Shown here: piece after piece, positions 8,083-17,113 of the stretch | Layout of the letters: each line of letters opens with the position of its first letter | Numbering within the stretch: the first letter of the stretch is position 1 | Assembly (NCBI GenBank): GCA_009693045.1 | Contig: SHXZ01000012.1 | Span: 1 to 64,000 of the forward strand | DNA length: 64,000 nt | Direction of reading: 5' to 3' | Origin: Dehalococcoidia bacterium | GTDB lineage: Bacteria > Chloroflexota > Dehalococcoidia > Lucifugimonadales > SHYT01 | Notes under the pieces: generated by a model | Told to the model about the DNA's origin: nothing | The model's database searches: none | What the model saw: the letters and a program-made list of their open reading frames with translations, nothing else | Program-made: the position numbers and the translations under genes

Positions 8083-8802
8083 GTGAAGGTGGCGACGTTC
8101 TTTCATCGTACACGCGAGGATTGGCGATTGACAAGTCGCAGCCGACTTGTGCTCGCGCTGTGTGTAGGGTTAGCAGCGGCGTCTGGAACATTCATCACAG
8201 GCGACGATGCTCGAACAGCGTGGTCGCAGGGTTGGCCGTTGCCGCCGCCTGGTCCGTACGTTAGACCAAAGGACCCGGAGCCTATTACTGCACGGGCATC
8301 GGTCCCAAGCGTTCCCGGCGCCATATTGCACATCGTCCAACCCGTCCCTTTGCCACCCATCCCTCGCGTGCCGCCGATCCCTTATGGTTATCTTACGTCG
8401 GGTGAGCCGGACGAACATCAGCGCGTACAGCTAAGAATTGAGGCCGGGGCAATATTGCAGACAACCCAGCTCGTCTACGAGCCACTCAAGATTGACCAGG
8501 CCCCGGCCTTCGGTGCCGATGTAACTCCTCTGCGCCTATTCCGGTGGCGCGCGCTTGACGCTCGGTCGAATGAGGTGGCTCCCCCTATTATTCGCCCGCT
8601 GGTGCTTGAAGTGCCCACGCCCGCCAATGCCGTGAACGTCCTGCGTCTCTTGCTCTGCCAATACGATGAAGAACACAAACTGTGGCAGCCGCTTGTAACC
8701 ACCTGGGACAGGGAGAGGAACGTGCTCTTTACGCGAATTGCCACCTTTGGCGTGTTCGCGGTTGCCGAAGAGAAAGTCCCCTACAGGACTTCTCAGCCCT
8801 AA
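8083..8802 (+). CDS. Secreted protein of unknown function
   Basis: 239 residues. A basic N-terminus (HRTREDWRLTSRSR) is followed by a hydrophobic segment (LVLALCVGLAAASGTFI), a signal peptide or anchor. Then comes a Pro-rich stretch (residues about 50-105, with PLPPPGPY and PIPRVPPIPYG) and a beta-rich C-terminal part ending in FTRIATFGVFAVAEE. Such a 'thFGvFAva' ending is common in secreted beta-sandwich (ZU5-like) modules. No enzyme motif is seen. It heads a plus-strand run of envelope genes and is divergent from the DUF4012 gene. Confidence 0.7.
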   Translation: MKVATFFHRTREDWRLTSRSRLVLALCVGLAAASGTFITGDDARTAWSQGWPLPPPGPYVRPKDPEPITARASVPSVPGAILHIVQPVPLPPIPRVPPIPYGYLTSGEPDEHQRVQLRIEAGAILQTTQLVYEPLKIDQAPAFGADVTPLRLFRWRALDARSNEVAPPIIRPLVLEVPTPANAVNVLRLLLCQYDEEHKLWQPLVTTWDRERNVLFTRIATFGVFAVAEEKVPYRTSQP

Positions 8803-8997
8803 TGAGTCCCCGCGTTTGGCCCCGGAAGAACTCGGGAGAGTTGCGCTCACCCGGCGAGACCTCATGCATGTCCGCAGGCTTGATCGGAGTCAAAGGTGCG
8901 CGCGGTCAGGACGACGCGGGCTGCGTAAGGCCCCCTCGCCACGATAATAGCCTCAAATGCCAAATGAAGCGCGCAGAGCTTTAGGAGGTAGGATAGA

Positions 8998-10752
8998 TTG
9001 ATGGCGCGATTTATTACGACCTTTTCCAAAGAGTTCGCTGGCGCGAGGGCCGCTATAGCCGCCGATGCGGAGGCGGTAAGCGAGCGTCTTAGGACGTGGG
9101 GCCGGCCCCTCTCTTGGATGTGGACCGCAGTTGGCGCGTGGGATCACGCCATTCCACACCTGGCGTTAGTTAGCGTTTGCATTTTTCTTGCTTGGCCCAT
9201 TTTCGGGTCGGATTTCCCCCCTGGCGTTGACAGCCCCACGTTTCTTCACCTGAGCTGGGTCAGCGAGCAAGCCATCAGGGGCCGCCTGGAGAGCGCGTTC
9301 GTGGATCCGTACTGGTACGGTGGATTCCCTTACCTCAAGGCCTATCCACCGTTGGGCTACGGCTTGGTCGGCCTTATAAGCGCTGTAACGACTTTGGGCG
9401 TGGGCGCAGTCTACGGCGTTTTCATGGTGCTCAGCCTTGTGTTAATCGGAACCGGCACGTATTGGCTGGGCTTGGAGATGGGCCTTAGGCGGCTAGCGGC
9501 GACGGGGGCGGCGCTTGCCGCAGTCCTTGCGTACCCCACGTTGGGTGCGGTCTTCTTGTGGGGATGGTTCACCTCTCTGTTTGCGCTCGGGTTGGCCCTG
9601 TTTGCGCTCGGGTTTTTGCTCAAGGCGTTGCGCGTCGGAAATGTCCGCTACGCGGTGGTATCAGGCGTGCTTTTTGCACTGGTGGTCCTGACTCACCACA
9701 TGACGGCGTTCGCATTTGGCTTCGCACTGGCGGTCTCTTCCATTGTCATGGTGGCGCTGCAACGCAAAAACTGGCGACCTATGCTGAAGCAATACGCCGT
9801 GGTGGTAGGAGTCGCGTTGGTCATTTCAGGGCCGTGGGTGGCGCTGTTCACGCTGCACTTGCTGGACGTTGGATTTCGAAGAGAGATCCCCGGCAATTGG
9901 ATCGTGCCCTTGACGGACTGGAGACGGAACGCGCTCAACGCCGAATTCATCGGCATTTATTGGTACCCGTCATACCTTGGAGCGGTCCTGATCCCTGCCG
10001 CCGTTGTGGGATTAAGCTTCGCGCTGCGCCAGGGAGTGCGTTGGGTCGCCATTGCAGTGCTGCTCCTTGTGTTCACCCTCTTCTCCTTCGGGGCCGCGAC
10101 TGTCCCGCTGTACCGTGCTTTTCCCTTCAGCGGAATGGACGTGGCGCGGTTTCCGGTTTACATGGCGCCTTTCTTAGGGCTTATGGTTGCGTGCGGACTG
10201 CAAGGTGTGGAACGGCTTATTCAAGCATCTTGGCCACATCTAAAGGGACGTGTCCCCTCGGTTGTGGTTGTGGTGGGATTATTCGCGGTGGTGTTCTTGC
10301 CCATGAGCCGTGACGCCAGTCGCGCCAGGGCGTCGGCGCACCCATACAAGGTTGCGACAGAGGTGAAGGCGGCGCTCAGTTATGTACAAGAAAAGGTGCC
10401 TCCAGCGAATCAAGGAGAAAACGAGAGACTGTTCACCATAGGATTCTGGACGTGGGGCAGTTTTCTTGCACCCTATCTCACTGACCGGCCCCTTGCCGAT
10501 GGCTGGGCGGACGAGGGGGCGGCATCGTGGCGGGAGGTGCGTCAGCTCCGCTATATGTCCTGGAGTGGACAGGTGGACGCAATGATTGCGCACTCCTTGC
10601 TGAGGCAGCTTGGGGTACGGTGGGTGGTCGTGTACGATTCGTATCCACTGGAACACCCGGTGCAGTGGGCGGATGCTATGCGCAAACAGCGCGAGCTTTT
10701 CAACGAGGGGCCAACTTGGGGGCCAGTCACAACGTTCCGAGTGCAACAGTAA
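8998..10752 (+). CDS. Polytopic membrane protein, GT-C/PTPS-related family
   Basis: 584 residues with about ten hydrophobic segments from residue 50 onward. After the first segment there is a periplasmic loop with DSPTFLHLSWVSE and YWYGGFPYLKAYPPLGYGL. This loop (acidic residue, then a YpPLgY motif) is typical of the '6-pyruvoyl-tetrahydropterin synthase related' membrane family and of GT-C lipid-linked glycosyltransferases. A glycosyl transfer role at the outer face of the membrane is therefore likely but not proven. AGGAGGT at 8983-8989 serves TTG 8998 (8 nt) or ATG 9001. The C-terminal domain (last 130 residues) is extracytoplasmic. Confidence 0.75.
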   Translation: MMARFITTFSKEFAGARAAIAADAEAVSERLRTWGRPLSWMWTAVGAWDHAIPHLALVSVCIFLAWPIFGSDFPPGVDSPTFLHLSWVSEQAIRGRLESAFVDPYWYGGFPYLKAYPPLGYGLVGLISAVTTLGVGAVYGVFMVLSLVLIGTGTYWLGLEMGLRRLAATGAALAAVLAYPTLGAVFLWGWFTSLFALGLALFALGFLLKALRVGNVRYAVVSGVLFALVVLTHHMTAFAFGFALAVSSIVMVALQRKNWRPMLKQYAVVVGVALVISGPWVALFTLHLLDVGFRREIPGNWIVPLTDWRRNALNAEFIGIYWYPSYLGAVLIPAAVVGLSFALRQGVRWVAIAVLLLVFTLFSFGAATVPLYRAFPFSGMDVARFPVYMAPFLGLMVACGLQGVERLIQASWPHLKGRVPSVVVVVGLFAVVFLPMSRDASRARASAHPYKVATEVKAALSYVQEKVPPANQGENERLFTIGFWTWGSFLAPYLTDRPLADGWADEGAASWREVRQLRYMSWSGQVDAMIAHSLLRQLGVRWVVVYDSYPLEHPVQWADAMRKQRELFNEGPTWGPVTTFRVQQ

Positions 10753-10901
10753 GCGAGCCCGGAGTGGGGATTTTGCGTGACAGCAGCTTGCTGCGGCATT
10801 GGTCACAATCTATCTGAGACGTTTCCTGTCGTGATAGAATAATTGTTTGGAACTGTGGGCATCTGGTCAGTTACAAGGCCAAGGTTGCTCGTTGGCGCGG
10901 G

Positions 10902-11675
10902 ATGTACGATCTGCATTGTCATATGCTGCCATCCCTGGATGACGGACCGTCTTCTCTGGAAGACGCCGTCGCCATGGCGCGTGTGGCGGCGATGGACGGC
11001 ATCACTGGCACGGTTGTTACCCCGCACGGTGATGCAGTTGAGGCAGCAGGCGGCAAAGACGAGCTGGACCGCCGTTTGAATGCGCTGCGGGCGGAGTTGG
11101 TACGCGCAGGGGTGAAGCTCCAACTGATGGCTGGCGCCGAACACAAGCTCCGGCCAGAGCTTGTTGAATCGCTTACCGACGGAAGGGCTCCGCGCCTCAA
11201 CGGGTCCCGATACGTACTGGTGGAGTTGGACTTTGTGAACTACGCGCCTTACACAGAAGAAGTGGTCTTTCAACTACGATTGCGTGGCTTTACGCCGGTC
11301 TTGGCCCATCCTGAACGGCAGGAAGTGCTGCAACGCGATCCCATGCGGGTACGGGGTCTCGCGGAGCAGGGCGTGGTGCTGCAACTCACCGCAGGGAGCC
11401 TGGAGGGGGCATTTGGCGAAGGCGCAAGGCGGGCGGCGGAGACGATGCTTAAAGAAGGGCTGGCGCACCTCCTTGCTTCCGATGCCCACGGCGCGACGGG
11501 AAGTCGTCCACCGGTCATGTCGCACGGGGCTACGCTGGCGCGCAAGCTGGTCGGCGACAAGGGCGTGGAGTTGCTAGTGCATGAGAATCCGGCTGCTATC
11601 CTGGAAGACCGCGGGGTCGTTTCTTTGGAACGGCGTCCTTCAAGATCATTTTGGGCTATCCGACGCCGTCGGTAG
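10902..11675 (+). CDS. PHP-type tyrosine-protein phosphatase (CpsB/CapC/YwqE family)
   Basis: 257 residues. The metal-binding PHP motifs are all visible: DLHCHMLPSLDDGP at the N-terminus, TPHG near residue 40, HPER near 138 and SDAHG near 193. Manganese-dependent phosphatases of this family dephosphorylate the tyrosine kinases that control capsule and exopolysaccharide export. Its place after the GT-C-like gene fits a polysaccharide role, although no kinase gene is in the window. A TG-extended -10 (TGATAGAAT, 10832-10840) lies 61 bases upstream. Confidence 0.88.
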   Translation: MYDLHCHMLPSLDDGPSSLEDAVAMARVAAMDGITGTVVTPHGDAVEAAGGKDELDRRLNALRAELVRAGVKLQLMAGAEHKLRPELVESLTDGRAPRLNGSRYVLVELDFVNYAPYTEEVVFQLRLRGFTPVLAHPERQEVLQRDPMRVRGLAEQGVVLQLTAGSLEGAFGEGARRAAETMLKEGLAHLLASDAHGATGSRPPVMSHGATLARKLVGDKGVELLVHENPAAILEDRGVVSLERRPSRSFWAIRRRR

Positions 11676-11852
11676 CCACCGCGGTGAAGGTGAACGCACA
11701 TCCGAGCGCTGGTCACGGGGCATAGCTGGCGCGTACGAACTGATCCGCCCACCGAGGTAGCGGAAGGAGCGCGTGTGTCACCTGGAAGGAACGCGCTCCA
11801 GCCTCTAACCCTGGTAGGCCACCGGAAACGATGAAAACACGACTCCCGTCAC

Positions 11853-13517
11853 TTGGCGTTGTTCGTGGCTGATCCAATATCGGGTAGCCACGCACGCACG
11901 TTGTCCCACTTCATACGCCGGCGGTGTCAACCGTGGGCGCTTGCCTTGGTTGTTGCTTTGCTGGCGTTGGCGGCGGCCTGTGGGGGAGAAGAGCCAAGCG
12001 GCGCCAGGGCCCCGAGGTCTGGGAGTGTAGATGCCAAGGTGCTGGAGGCCTCCGCGGATGTGGTGGTCTCGGCCGAGCTGGCGAGTCGGCGGCTTCTGGT
12101 TGAGGCCGTGCCTTCCACGCTGCCACTTACTCCGGGAGAGACCACGGTCGTCACGGCCCTGGCCTACGATGCGACTGGAAGGCAGGTGCAAGACGCAACA
12201 TTCCGGTGGACGACGTTGTCTCCGCTGGCGGGGACGGTTTCAGCGCGAGGGGTCTTTCGGTCTGGTCTGGGAAAGGGCACGTTTCTCGATGCCCTGGAAG
12301 TAGAGGCCCGGAGCTCATCGGTCTCCGGGGTAGCGAGAGCGCGCGTTGCGGTCGTGATTCTTGACGCGGAGGCATCGCGACGGCCCAGTCGGATCAGAGT
12401 GTCGCCGACACGACTGGAGGTTGACCCGGGCGAAGTCGTCCAGGTCGTGGCATTCGCGGAGGACACGAACGGGATTATACTTCCCGGCATGCGCCTTGAA
12501 TGGAGCGTCACAGACCAGAACGCGGGCGCTGTCACGCCCTTGGGGCGTTTCACTGGGGGACAGGTTGCAGGCGCTTTCCCGAGCGGGATCCGCGTCAAGC
12601 TAGCGTCGCCACAGAACGATGAGGAAGCCAAGATTTCCACTGCTGTGAACGTGAGGGTGCGGGATGAAACGGACCGGCTACGCGGTATCTTTGCGGTCAT
12701 TCTGCCGCAACTCGTGCTCGTGAGACCCAACCAGGAGATTGCGTTTACTGCTCTGGCCCTTGATAGCCGCGGCAACAACCTCAGGCCTAGCCGCATCACC
12801 TGGCGTTTGCTGGACCCGGCCGCCGGTGTGATCGGCGCCAACGGGCGTTTCCGAGCGGGAACCACGCAGGGACAGTACCTTGACGTACTGACTGTAGACA
12901 TGGTCCTCCCGTCGCGAGGCGGATTGGTTCAGACGCGCGCTACCGCATCGGTCACTATCGCGGAGACGTTGGACATCCTGAATCCCCGGTTCGCCTCTTC
13001 TAAAGCCGTGCTCTTTCCCGAGCGTGTTGAGCTTTCGCCAGGGGAGTCGTTTGCATTCTCGGTCGTGGCCATTGACCAGAGCGGGAAACGGGTGCGCAAT
13101 CCGTCAGTCGCCTGGACGCTATCGCCCGAGGTAGGGAGAATCGCGGTGGACGGCCGGGTGACGGCCACGGGAGCGCCGGGGATATACCCGAACAGCCTGA
13201 TGGCGACGATCACTCTTGGTGACCAAGGAGGGCAAGTTACGCAGGAGCTTCTGGCCTCGGTAACGATTCGGGGCCCCTTGGCTCGGGTAGAGGTGTACCC
13301 TCTCAAGGCTACGGTGGCCCCCAGAGGCCGGGCCCAGTTCACGGGGACGGCGCACGATGCGAACGGCGTTGTGCTCCCGGACGTGACGTTCCGCTGGAGC
13401 ATGACGGACGCCAAGGCAGGGGCAATTTCTCGCGACGGCTTACTTCGCGCTGGAGCAGACGTCGGAGAGTTTCTCCAGGCGGTCAAGGTGCAGGCCATGC
13501 AAAGGCCGCGCCAGTGA
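11853..13517 (+). CDS. Lipoprotein with about five Ig-like (Big-type) repeats
   Basis: 554 residues. A basic region (HFIRRRCQPW) and hydrophobic core end in the lipobox LAAAC, so Cys near residue 43 is probably lipidated. About five ~95-residue repeats follow, each with 'P.....V.PGE...V.A.A.D..G......RW....P..G.I...G.F..G...G.y...v.V'. They resemble bacterial Ig-like surface domains. The TTG at 11853 gives a long n-region; a TTG at 11901 (LSHFIRRR) gives a better signal peptide. The last repeat stops early (AMQRPRQ), while the +1 frame reads AKAAPVT, so the C-terminus may be frameshifted. Confidence 0.7.
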   Translation: MALFVADPISGSHARTLSHFIRRRCQPWALALVVALLALAAACGGEEPSGARAPRSGSVDAKVLEASADVVVSAELASRRLLVEAVPSTLPLTPGETTVVTALAYDATGRQVQDATFRWTTLSPLAGTVSARGVFRSGLGKGTFLDALEVEARSSSVSGVARARVAVVILDAEASRRPSRIRVSPTRLEVDPGEVVQVVAFAEDTNGIILPGMRLEWSVTDQNAGAVTPLGRFTGGQVAGAFPSGIRVKLASPQNDEEAKISTAVNVRVRDETDRLRGIFAVILPQLVLVRPNQEIAFTALALDSRGNNLRPSRITWRLLDPAAGVIGANGRFRAGTTQGQYLDVLTVDMVLPSRGGLVQTRATASVTIAETLDILNPRFASSKAVLFPERVELSPGESFAFSVVAIDQSGKRVRNPSVAWTLSPEVGRIAVDGRVTATGAPGIYPNSLMATITLGDQGGQVTQELLASVTIRGPLARVEVYPLKATVAPRGRAQFTGTAHDANGVVLPDVTFRWSMTDAKAGAISRDGLLRAGADVGEFLQAVKVQAMQRPRQ

Positions 13518-13564
13518 CGGGTGGTTGCGGATGTTCCGTGCCAGCGTTCGGTTTTCGTCATGAC

Positions 13565-14083
13565 CTAGCTGATGTCTAGTCGGTACGCTATTACCTCAAC
13601 ACCTAGGGCGACGTTGACATCAAACTGTGGCACGCGCACGAAGCCCATGCGTTCGTAGATGCCTTTGGCTACCTCCATGAAGGAGATGGTGTGCAGGCCG
13701 ACGGCAGCGGCGCTCCGCGCGCGGGACCGACGCAGGCACTCTTCCATGAGTGCTCTGCCGATGTTCAGACCTCTCTTGGCAGGCTTGACTCCCAGAAGCC
13801 GCACGCCAGACCAGCCAGGCGGCCACCCCTCGCCGGAGCGCGCGGCGTCGGGGTAGTACGTAACCGCGCCCGCAAGCTCTCCGTCATGCTCCGCCACGAT
13901 CAGCTCTGAGCGGCCCCACCGCCCGCGTACGTCCACGATATCTCGCAGGTACTCCTGCCACATTTCGGACACCAGCAGAGACTCGTACTGCTGATACGCC
14001 TCTTGCAGCAGTGCAGCGACGGTGTCGAGCTCTTCTTTACGGGCGTTCCGAAGGCTGCATGGCGCCGTGCCTTGTTTTTTCAT
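13565..14083 (-). CDS. GNAT-family N-acetyltransferase
   Basis: 172 residues from ATG 14083, which has GGAGAG upstream; the frame also opens at ATG 14095. The GNAT fold is seen in order: N-terminal helices (EELDTVAALLQEAYQQY), strand IVAEHDGELAGAVTYY, the acetyl-CoA site LGVKPAKRGLNIGRALMEECLRRSR (motif A, Q/RxxGxG/A-like RGLNIG), and the C-terminal ISFMEVAKGIYERMGFVRV. The substrate is unknown. It is convergent with the lipoprotein gene. Confidence 0.85.
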   Translation of the reverse strand: MKKQGTAPCSLRNARKEELDTVAALLQEAYQQYESLLVSEMWQEYLRDIVDVRGRWGRSELIVAEHDGELAGAVTYYPDAARSGEGWPPGWSGVRLLGVKPAKRGLNIGRALMEECLRRSRARSAAAVGLHTISFMEVAKGIYERMGFVRVPQFDVNVALGVEVIAYRLDIS

Positions 14084-14129
14084 ACCACTCTCCATTTCTC
14101 AAGAAAGGCGACAACTGCGCCGCCTTTGC

Positions 14130-14421
14130 TTAGCGTTGACATGAGCACCCCGACCGAGGCGATCATTGATTGGATTGTTTTCTGCTGGCAGGCTAGCTTG
14201 GGCCGGGGTTGTTTTAGCGGCGGCTCCAGGCCAGTTTAGCCCGTTGTGAAGTGCTGGGTTTCGCAGTTGTGGGCCCACCAGTATGCTCGTTGTTTGGGCT
14301 TGAATGCTTAGGGGCGTCCGGACCCTGAGCCGAGGCGGCGTGAGGCGGGTCTCCGGCGTCTGGTCCAGCGGCGTGGGTGTAGTGGCGGGGCGATCGTTCT
14401 CGGTGGTCATGGGACCAGGGT
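14130..14421. repeat. Dispersed repeat copy B (inverted relative of 677-1165)
   Basis: Read on the minus strand it begins MTTENDRP at 14410 and ends in AENNPINDRLGRGAH near 14150, matching copy A in the opposite orientation 13 kb away. It lacks the 50-bp palindrome and part of the middle. The frame stays open for 103 codons, so it might be the less damaged copy, but its function is unknown. Confidence 0.55.
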
Positions 14422-14460
14422 ACTCCAGAACGGGCGCTCTTCAGAAGGGACGGATGGCAG

Positions 14461-14490
14461 CGTAGGGGCGCACGGCTGTGCGCCCCTACG
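14461..14490. repeat. 13-bp-arm palindrome
   Basis: CGTAGGGGCGCAC (14461-14473) and its complement (14478-14490) around GGCT. Related cores occur at 739-788 and, in coding sequence, near 15955. A REP-like GATTCCTCGCTCCGCTCGGA lies at about 14549-14568. Confidence 0.8.
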
Positions 14491-14695
14491 CGTTTGGAAT
14501 GTACGGGCCTGCCGCGGCCACGTTGGTCCGTTCGCGGCGTGGGGGAGATTCCTCGCTCCGCTCGGAATGCCAGCAGTCGCTACCGCCGCCTCAGAATGAC
14601 AATGGTCGCGTCTGACAAGAAGCTGGCGAGAACGAAAAGATCCTGGGGCTCTGACATTTGCCTCTTGCATAACCCAACTGTGCTACCCCATGATA

Positions 14696-14707
14696 GAACA
14701 AACGTTC
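14696..14707 (+). promoter_or_regulatory. LexA (SOS) box upstream of the radical SAM gene
   Basis: GAACAAACGTTC fits the Gram-positive/Chloroflexi LexA core GAAC-RNRY-GTTC exactly. It ends 18 bases before the ATG at 14726. The dinB gene has a matching box with almost the same geometry (57636-57647), so both are likely repressed by LexA and induced by DNA damage. Confidence 0.75.
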
Positions 14708-14725
14708 CATTACAGGGAGGAATCT

Positions 14726-16046
14726 ATGCTCGTGCAGGTGGCGCCGGACCGGTTTGACAAGCTTAGGCACCTGGGAGAGATGGCGACGGATGACGTGCTG
14801 TCGTCCAGCCGCGAGAAGAAGTTCGTGGCGCCGTCCACCTCGCCGACACCACGGAGGAACCGGGACCTGCCGGCCGGGGTGTATCGCGCGGCCATGCCGA
14901 ACGGCAAGTCCATTGCGCTGATGCAGGTGATGTTCACGGACTTTTGCATGATGGACTGCCACTACTGCCCCAACAGTACCTGGGTGCCGCGCAAACGGTA
15001 CGGCTTTACGGTGGACGAGCTGGCAGGCACGTTCATGGAGCTGTACGAGCGGCAGACGGTGGCGGGGCTGTTCCTGAGCTCGGGCATAGCGGGGAGCCCC
15101 GACAAGACGATGGACAAACTACTCAACACGGTGGAGGCGCTACGCAAGCGGTACTCCTACCGAGGGTACATCCACCTGAAGGTGATGCCGGGCGCCAGCG
15201 CCGGATATGTCAGGGAGGCCGCGCGTCTTGGCACGAGGCTCTCCATCAACATGGAGACTCCCACAGACGAGATGCTGAAGCGCATTGCCCCCATGAAAAA
15301 CATGCAGAAGGGGATTCTGGACCCGATGAGCTGGATCCACGAGGACTTGCAGGAGCACAACGTGACGGCGGTGGGCCAGGTGACGCAGATGGTGATGGGG
15401 GCGGCGGACGAGTCGGACAAGGACATCTACAAGCGGATGCGGCAGCTTTACGGGCAGTTGGGGTTCAAGCGCGTGTATTACCAGTCGTTTCGCCCCGCAA
15501 AGCACACGCCGCTTGAGGAGCACCCGGCGACGCCGGACTGGCGGGAGCACCGGCTGTACCAGGTGGACTGGCTGAGCCGCATCTACGGATACACGGATGC
15601 GGAGCTGACCCCGACCTTTAGCTCAGGCGGCTTCCTGGACCAGGACCTGGACCCGAAGGTGGCGGTGGCGCTGGAACGGCTGGACGGCACGGTTGACGTG
15701 AACACGGCGGACAGGCAGGCGCTAATCTGCGTTCCGGGGATCGGGCCGCTGGCTGCGGACCGAATTCTGGCGAACCGGCGCGGGCACGCAATTGACACGT
15801 GGCGGGACCTGCAGGCGATGGGGGGGGGTGGCGGCGAAGGGCGCGAAAGCCTTCGTGACGTTCAACGGGTACAAGCCGATGCAGGCCAAGCAACTGAAGA
15901 TGGAGATGGTGCAGGACGCGCGGACGGAGGGGAAGTCGGGCGGGCGGCCCGACGGGTCGCCCCTACGGGGCGGTCACGCGGGCGGCTGCGCAAGTTGCAC
16001 GAGCGGCGGGTGTGGAACGTGTCCGATCGCGACGTTGAGAAGGTAG
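14726..16046 (+). pseudogene. Radical SAM DNA modification/repair protein with HhH domain, frameshifted at a poly-G run
   Basis: ATG 14726 follows AGGGAGG. The radical SAM cluster CMMDCHYC (Cx3CxxC) binds the iron-sulfur centre. The barrel follows, then a helix-hairpin-helix near residue 335-375 (VNTADRQALICVPGIGPLAADRIL) suggests DNA binding. This is the layout of the 'putative DNA modification/repair radical SAM' family. At 15820-15828 a run of nine G shifts the frame; with eight G the protein continues GVAAKGAKAFVTFNGYKP to a Cys-rich end (CASCTSGGCGTCP) and TAG at 16046. The extra G may be an assembly error, slippage or true mutation. The uncorrected frame runs on to 16372 through unrelated sequence. 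The LexA box indicates SOS control. Confidence 0.8.
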
Positions 16047-16059
16047 GCGGCTTAGGACG

Positions 16060-16094
16060 CTGGGAGGCCCTTTCTCCAAGAAAGGGCCTCCCAG
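16060..16094. terminator. Bidirectional hairpin terminator
   Basis: Arms 16060-16073 (CTGGGAGGCCCTTT) and 16081-16094 are perfect complements around CTCCAAG. It sits between the convergent radical SAM and MoaD-like genes and ends in T-rich or A-rich sequence on either strand. Confidence 0.75.
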
Positions 16095-16126
16095 CCCCTC
16101 TCCAAAGAACTTTTCTCCAGGGGCTC

Positions 16127-16402
16127 CTAGCCGCCTGCGACGGCGGGGACGATGCTGACCTCGTCGCCGGACTTGATCTCGGTCTTGAGGCCTTTGAGAA
16201 AGCGGACGTCCTCGCCGTTGACGTAGATGTTGACGAAGTGGCGAAGTGCGCCGGACTCGTCCATGAGGCGCTCTTTGATGCCGGGAAACTTGGTTTCCAG
16301 CGCCTCCAAGGCCCCCTCAAGGTTGACGGCCTCCAGCGTGACCCGGTCCTGGTTGTTGGTCACGCGGCGTAGTGGCCCTGGGATACGGACTAGGATGCTC
16401 AT
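16127..16402 (-). CDS. MoaD/ThiS-family small sulfur-carrier-like protein
   Basis: 91 residues with a beta-grasp fold: MSILVRIPGPLRRV, helix LEGALEALETKFPGIKERLMDE, NIYVNGEDVRFL, and KSGDEVSIVPAVAGG with the terminal Gly-Gly that is thiocarboxylated in sulfur carriers. It could serve molybdopterin, thiamine or, like CysO, amino-acid sulfur transfer. It lies downstream of thrC and the NIL-domain gene on the same strand, which points to sulfur amino-acid metabolism rather than Moco. GGAG lies upstream of the ATG. Confidence 0.85.
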   Translation of the reverse strand: MSILVRIPGPLRRVTNNQDRVTLEAVNLEGALEALETKFPGIKERLMDESGALRHFVNIYVNGEDVRFLKGLKTEIKSGDEVSIVPAVAGG

Positions 16403-16518
16403 GCGGGGGTCTCCTCGTTCACTTCTTTGGACAGTTCTTTAGCACTTCTTTGGGGCCTAGCGGTTCGTTGCTGCCATTGTACGGAGCGCTCGACGGATTG
16501 CCAACGGGCTGCTCGTGC

Positions 16519-16680
16519 AGTGTGTTTAACACTTCGTTACGTTGGATCAGGAGCAACGTCTCGCCCCCACCCTTCGCTTCACTCGAGGGCAGGCCTTAAC
16601 CCTCCCCCTTGACGGGGGAGGAGATTGCTCCCGAGCGCCCCCTCCAAAACGAACGGAAGGTCAGAGACACTACGCTAGCC
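16519..16680. repeat. Intergenic direct repeat, copy 1
   Basis: Shares with 16976-17113 the block CTTCGTTACGTTGGATC, then AGCAACGTCTC, a CCCTC...GGGGGA hairpin and AAAACRAACGGAA, and ends in CTACGCTAGC. That last block contains the TAG stop of the adjacent minus-strand gene (NIL domain). Confidence 0.8.
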
Positions 16681-16917
16681 CTCCACGACGTCTCCGCCGG
16701 CTGGGTCAACGCGGATGCCTTTGCCCCGCACCCACTCCAAGCCGCGGTCTATGTCGGCGTCGTCACCGATCATCTCCAGAATGACCCATCCGAACGTCTC
16801 ACGGACGTCGGCGCGGCGAATGTTGGTGACGATGGGAAATCGCTTACCCAACTCGTAGATGACCGGGTCCGGGATGAGCGCAGCCGTGTAGGTAAACTTG
16901 ACTCGTCGGCTGGCCAT
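16675..16917 (-). CDS. NIL-domain protein
   Basis: 80 residues forming one NIL domain (ferredoxin-like fold): RRVKFTYTAALIPDPVIYELG, then FPIVTNIRRADVRETFGWVILEMIGD and IDRGLEWVRGKGIRVDPAGG. NIL domains occur at the C-terminus of methionine ABC-transport ATPases, where they bind methionine, and in sulfur-assimilation proteins. GGGAGGAG precedes ATG 16917. It lies between threonine synthase and the MoaD-like carrier. Confidence 0.85.
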   Translation of the reverse strand: MASRRVKFTYTAALIPDPVIYELGKRFPIVTNIRRADVRETFGWVILEMIGDDADIDRGLEWVRGKGIRVDPAGGDVVEG

Positions 16918-16975
16918 AGGCTCCTCCCTGATGCTATACGAGGCGATCCGATCGCCTGGGCTGCGGGGCTAGTGT

Positions 16976-17113
16976 AGTGTTTCTAACGCTTCGTTACGTT
17001 GGATCGGGAGCAACGTCTCACCACCCACCTTAGTCCTCGCCCTCAACGGGGGAAGAGATTACTCTCCTGGCCACTTCCAAAACAAACGGAACTTCGGGGG
17101 CGCTACGCTAGCG
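16976..17113. repeat. Intergenic direct repeat, copy 2
   Basis: Second copy of the 16519-16680 repeat in the same orientation. It also ends in CTACGCTAGC, which here contains the TAG stop of threonine synthase. Both genes may thus have acquired their last codons or 3' ends from the repeat. Confidence 0.8.
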
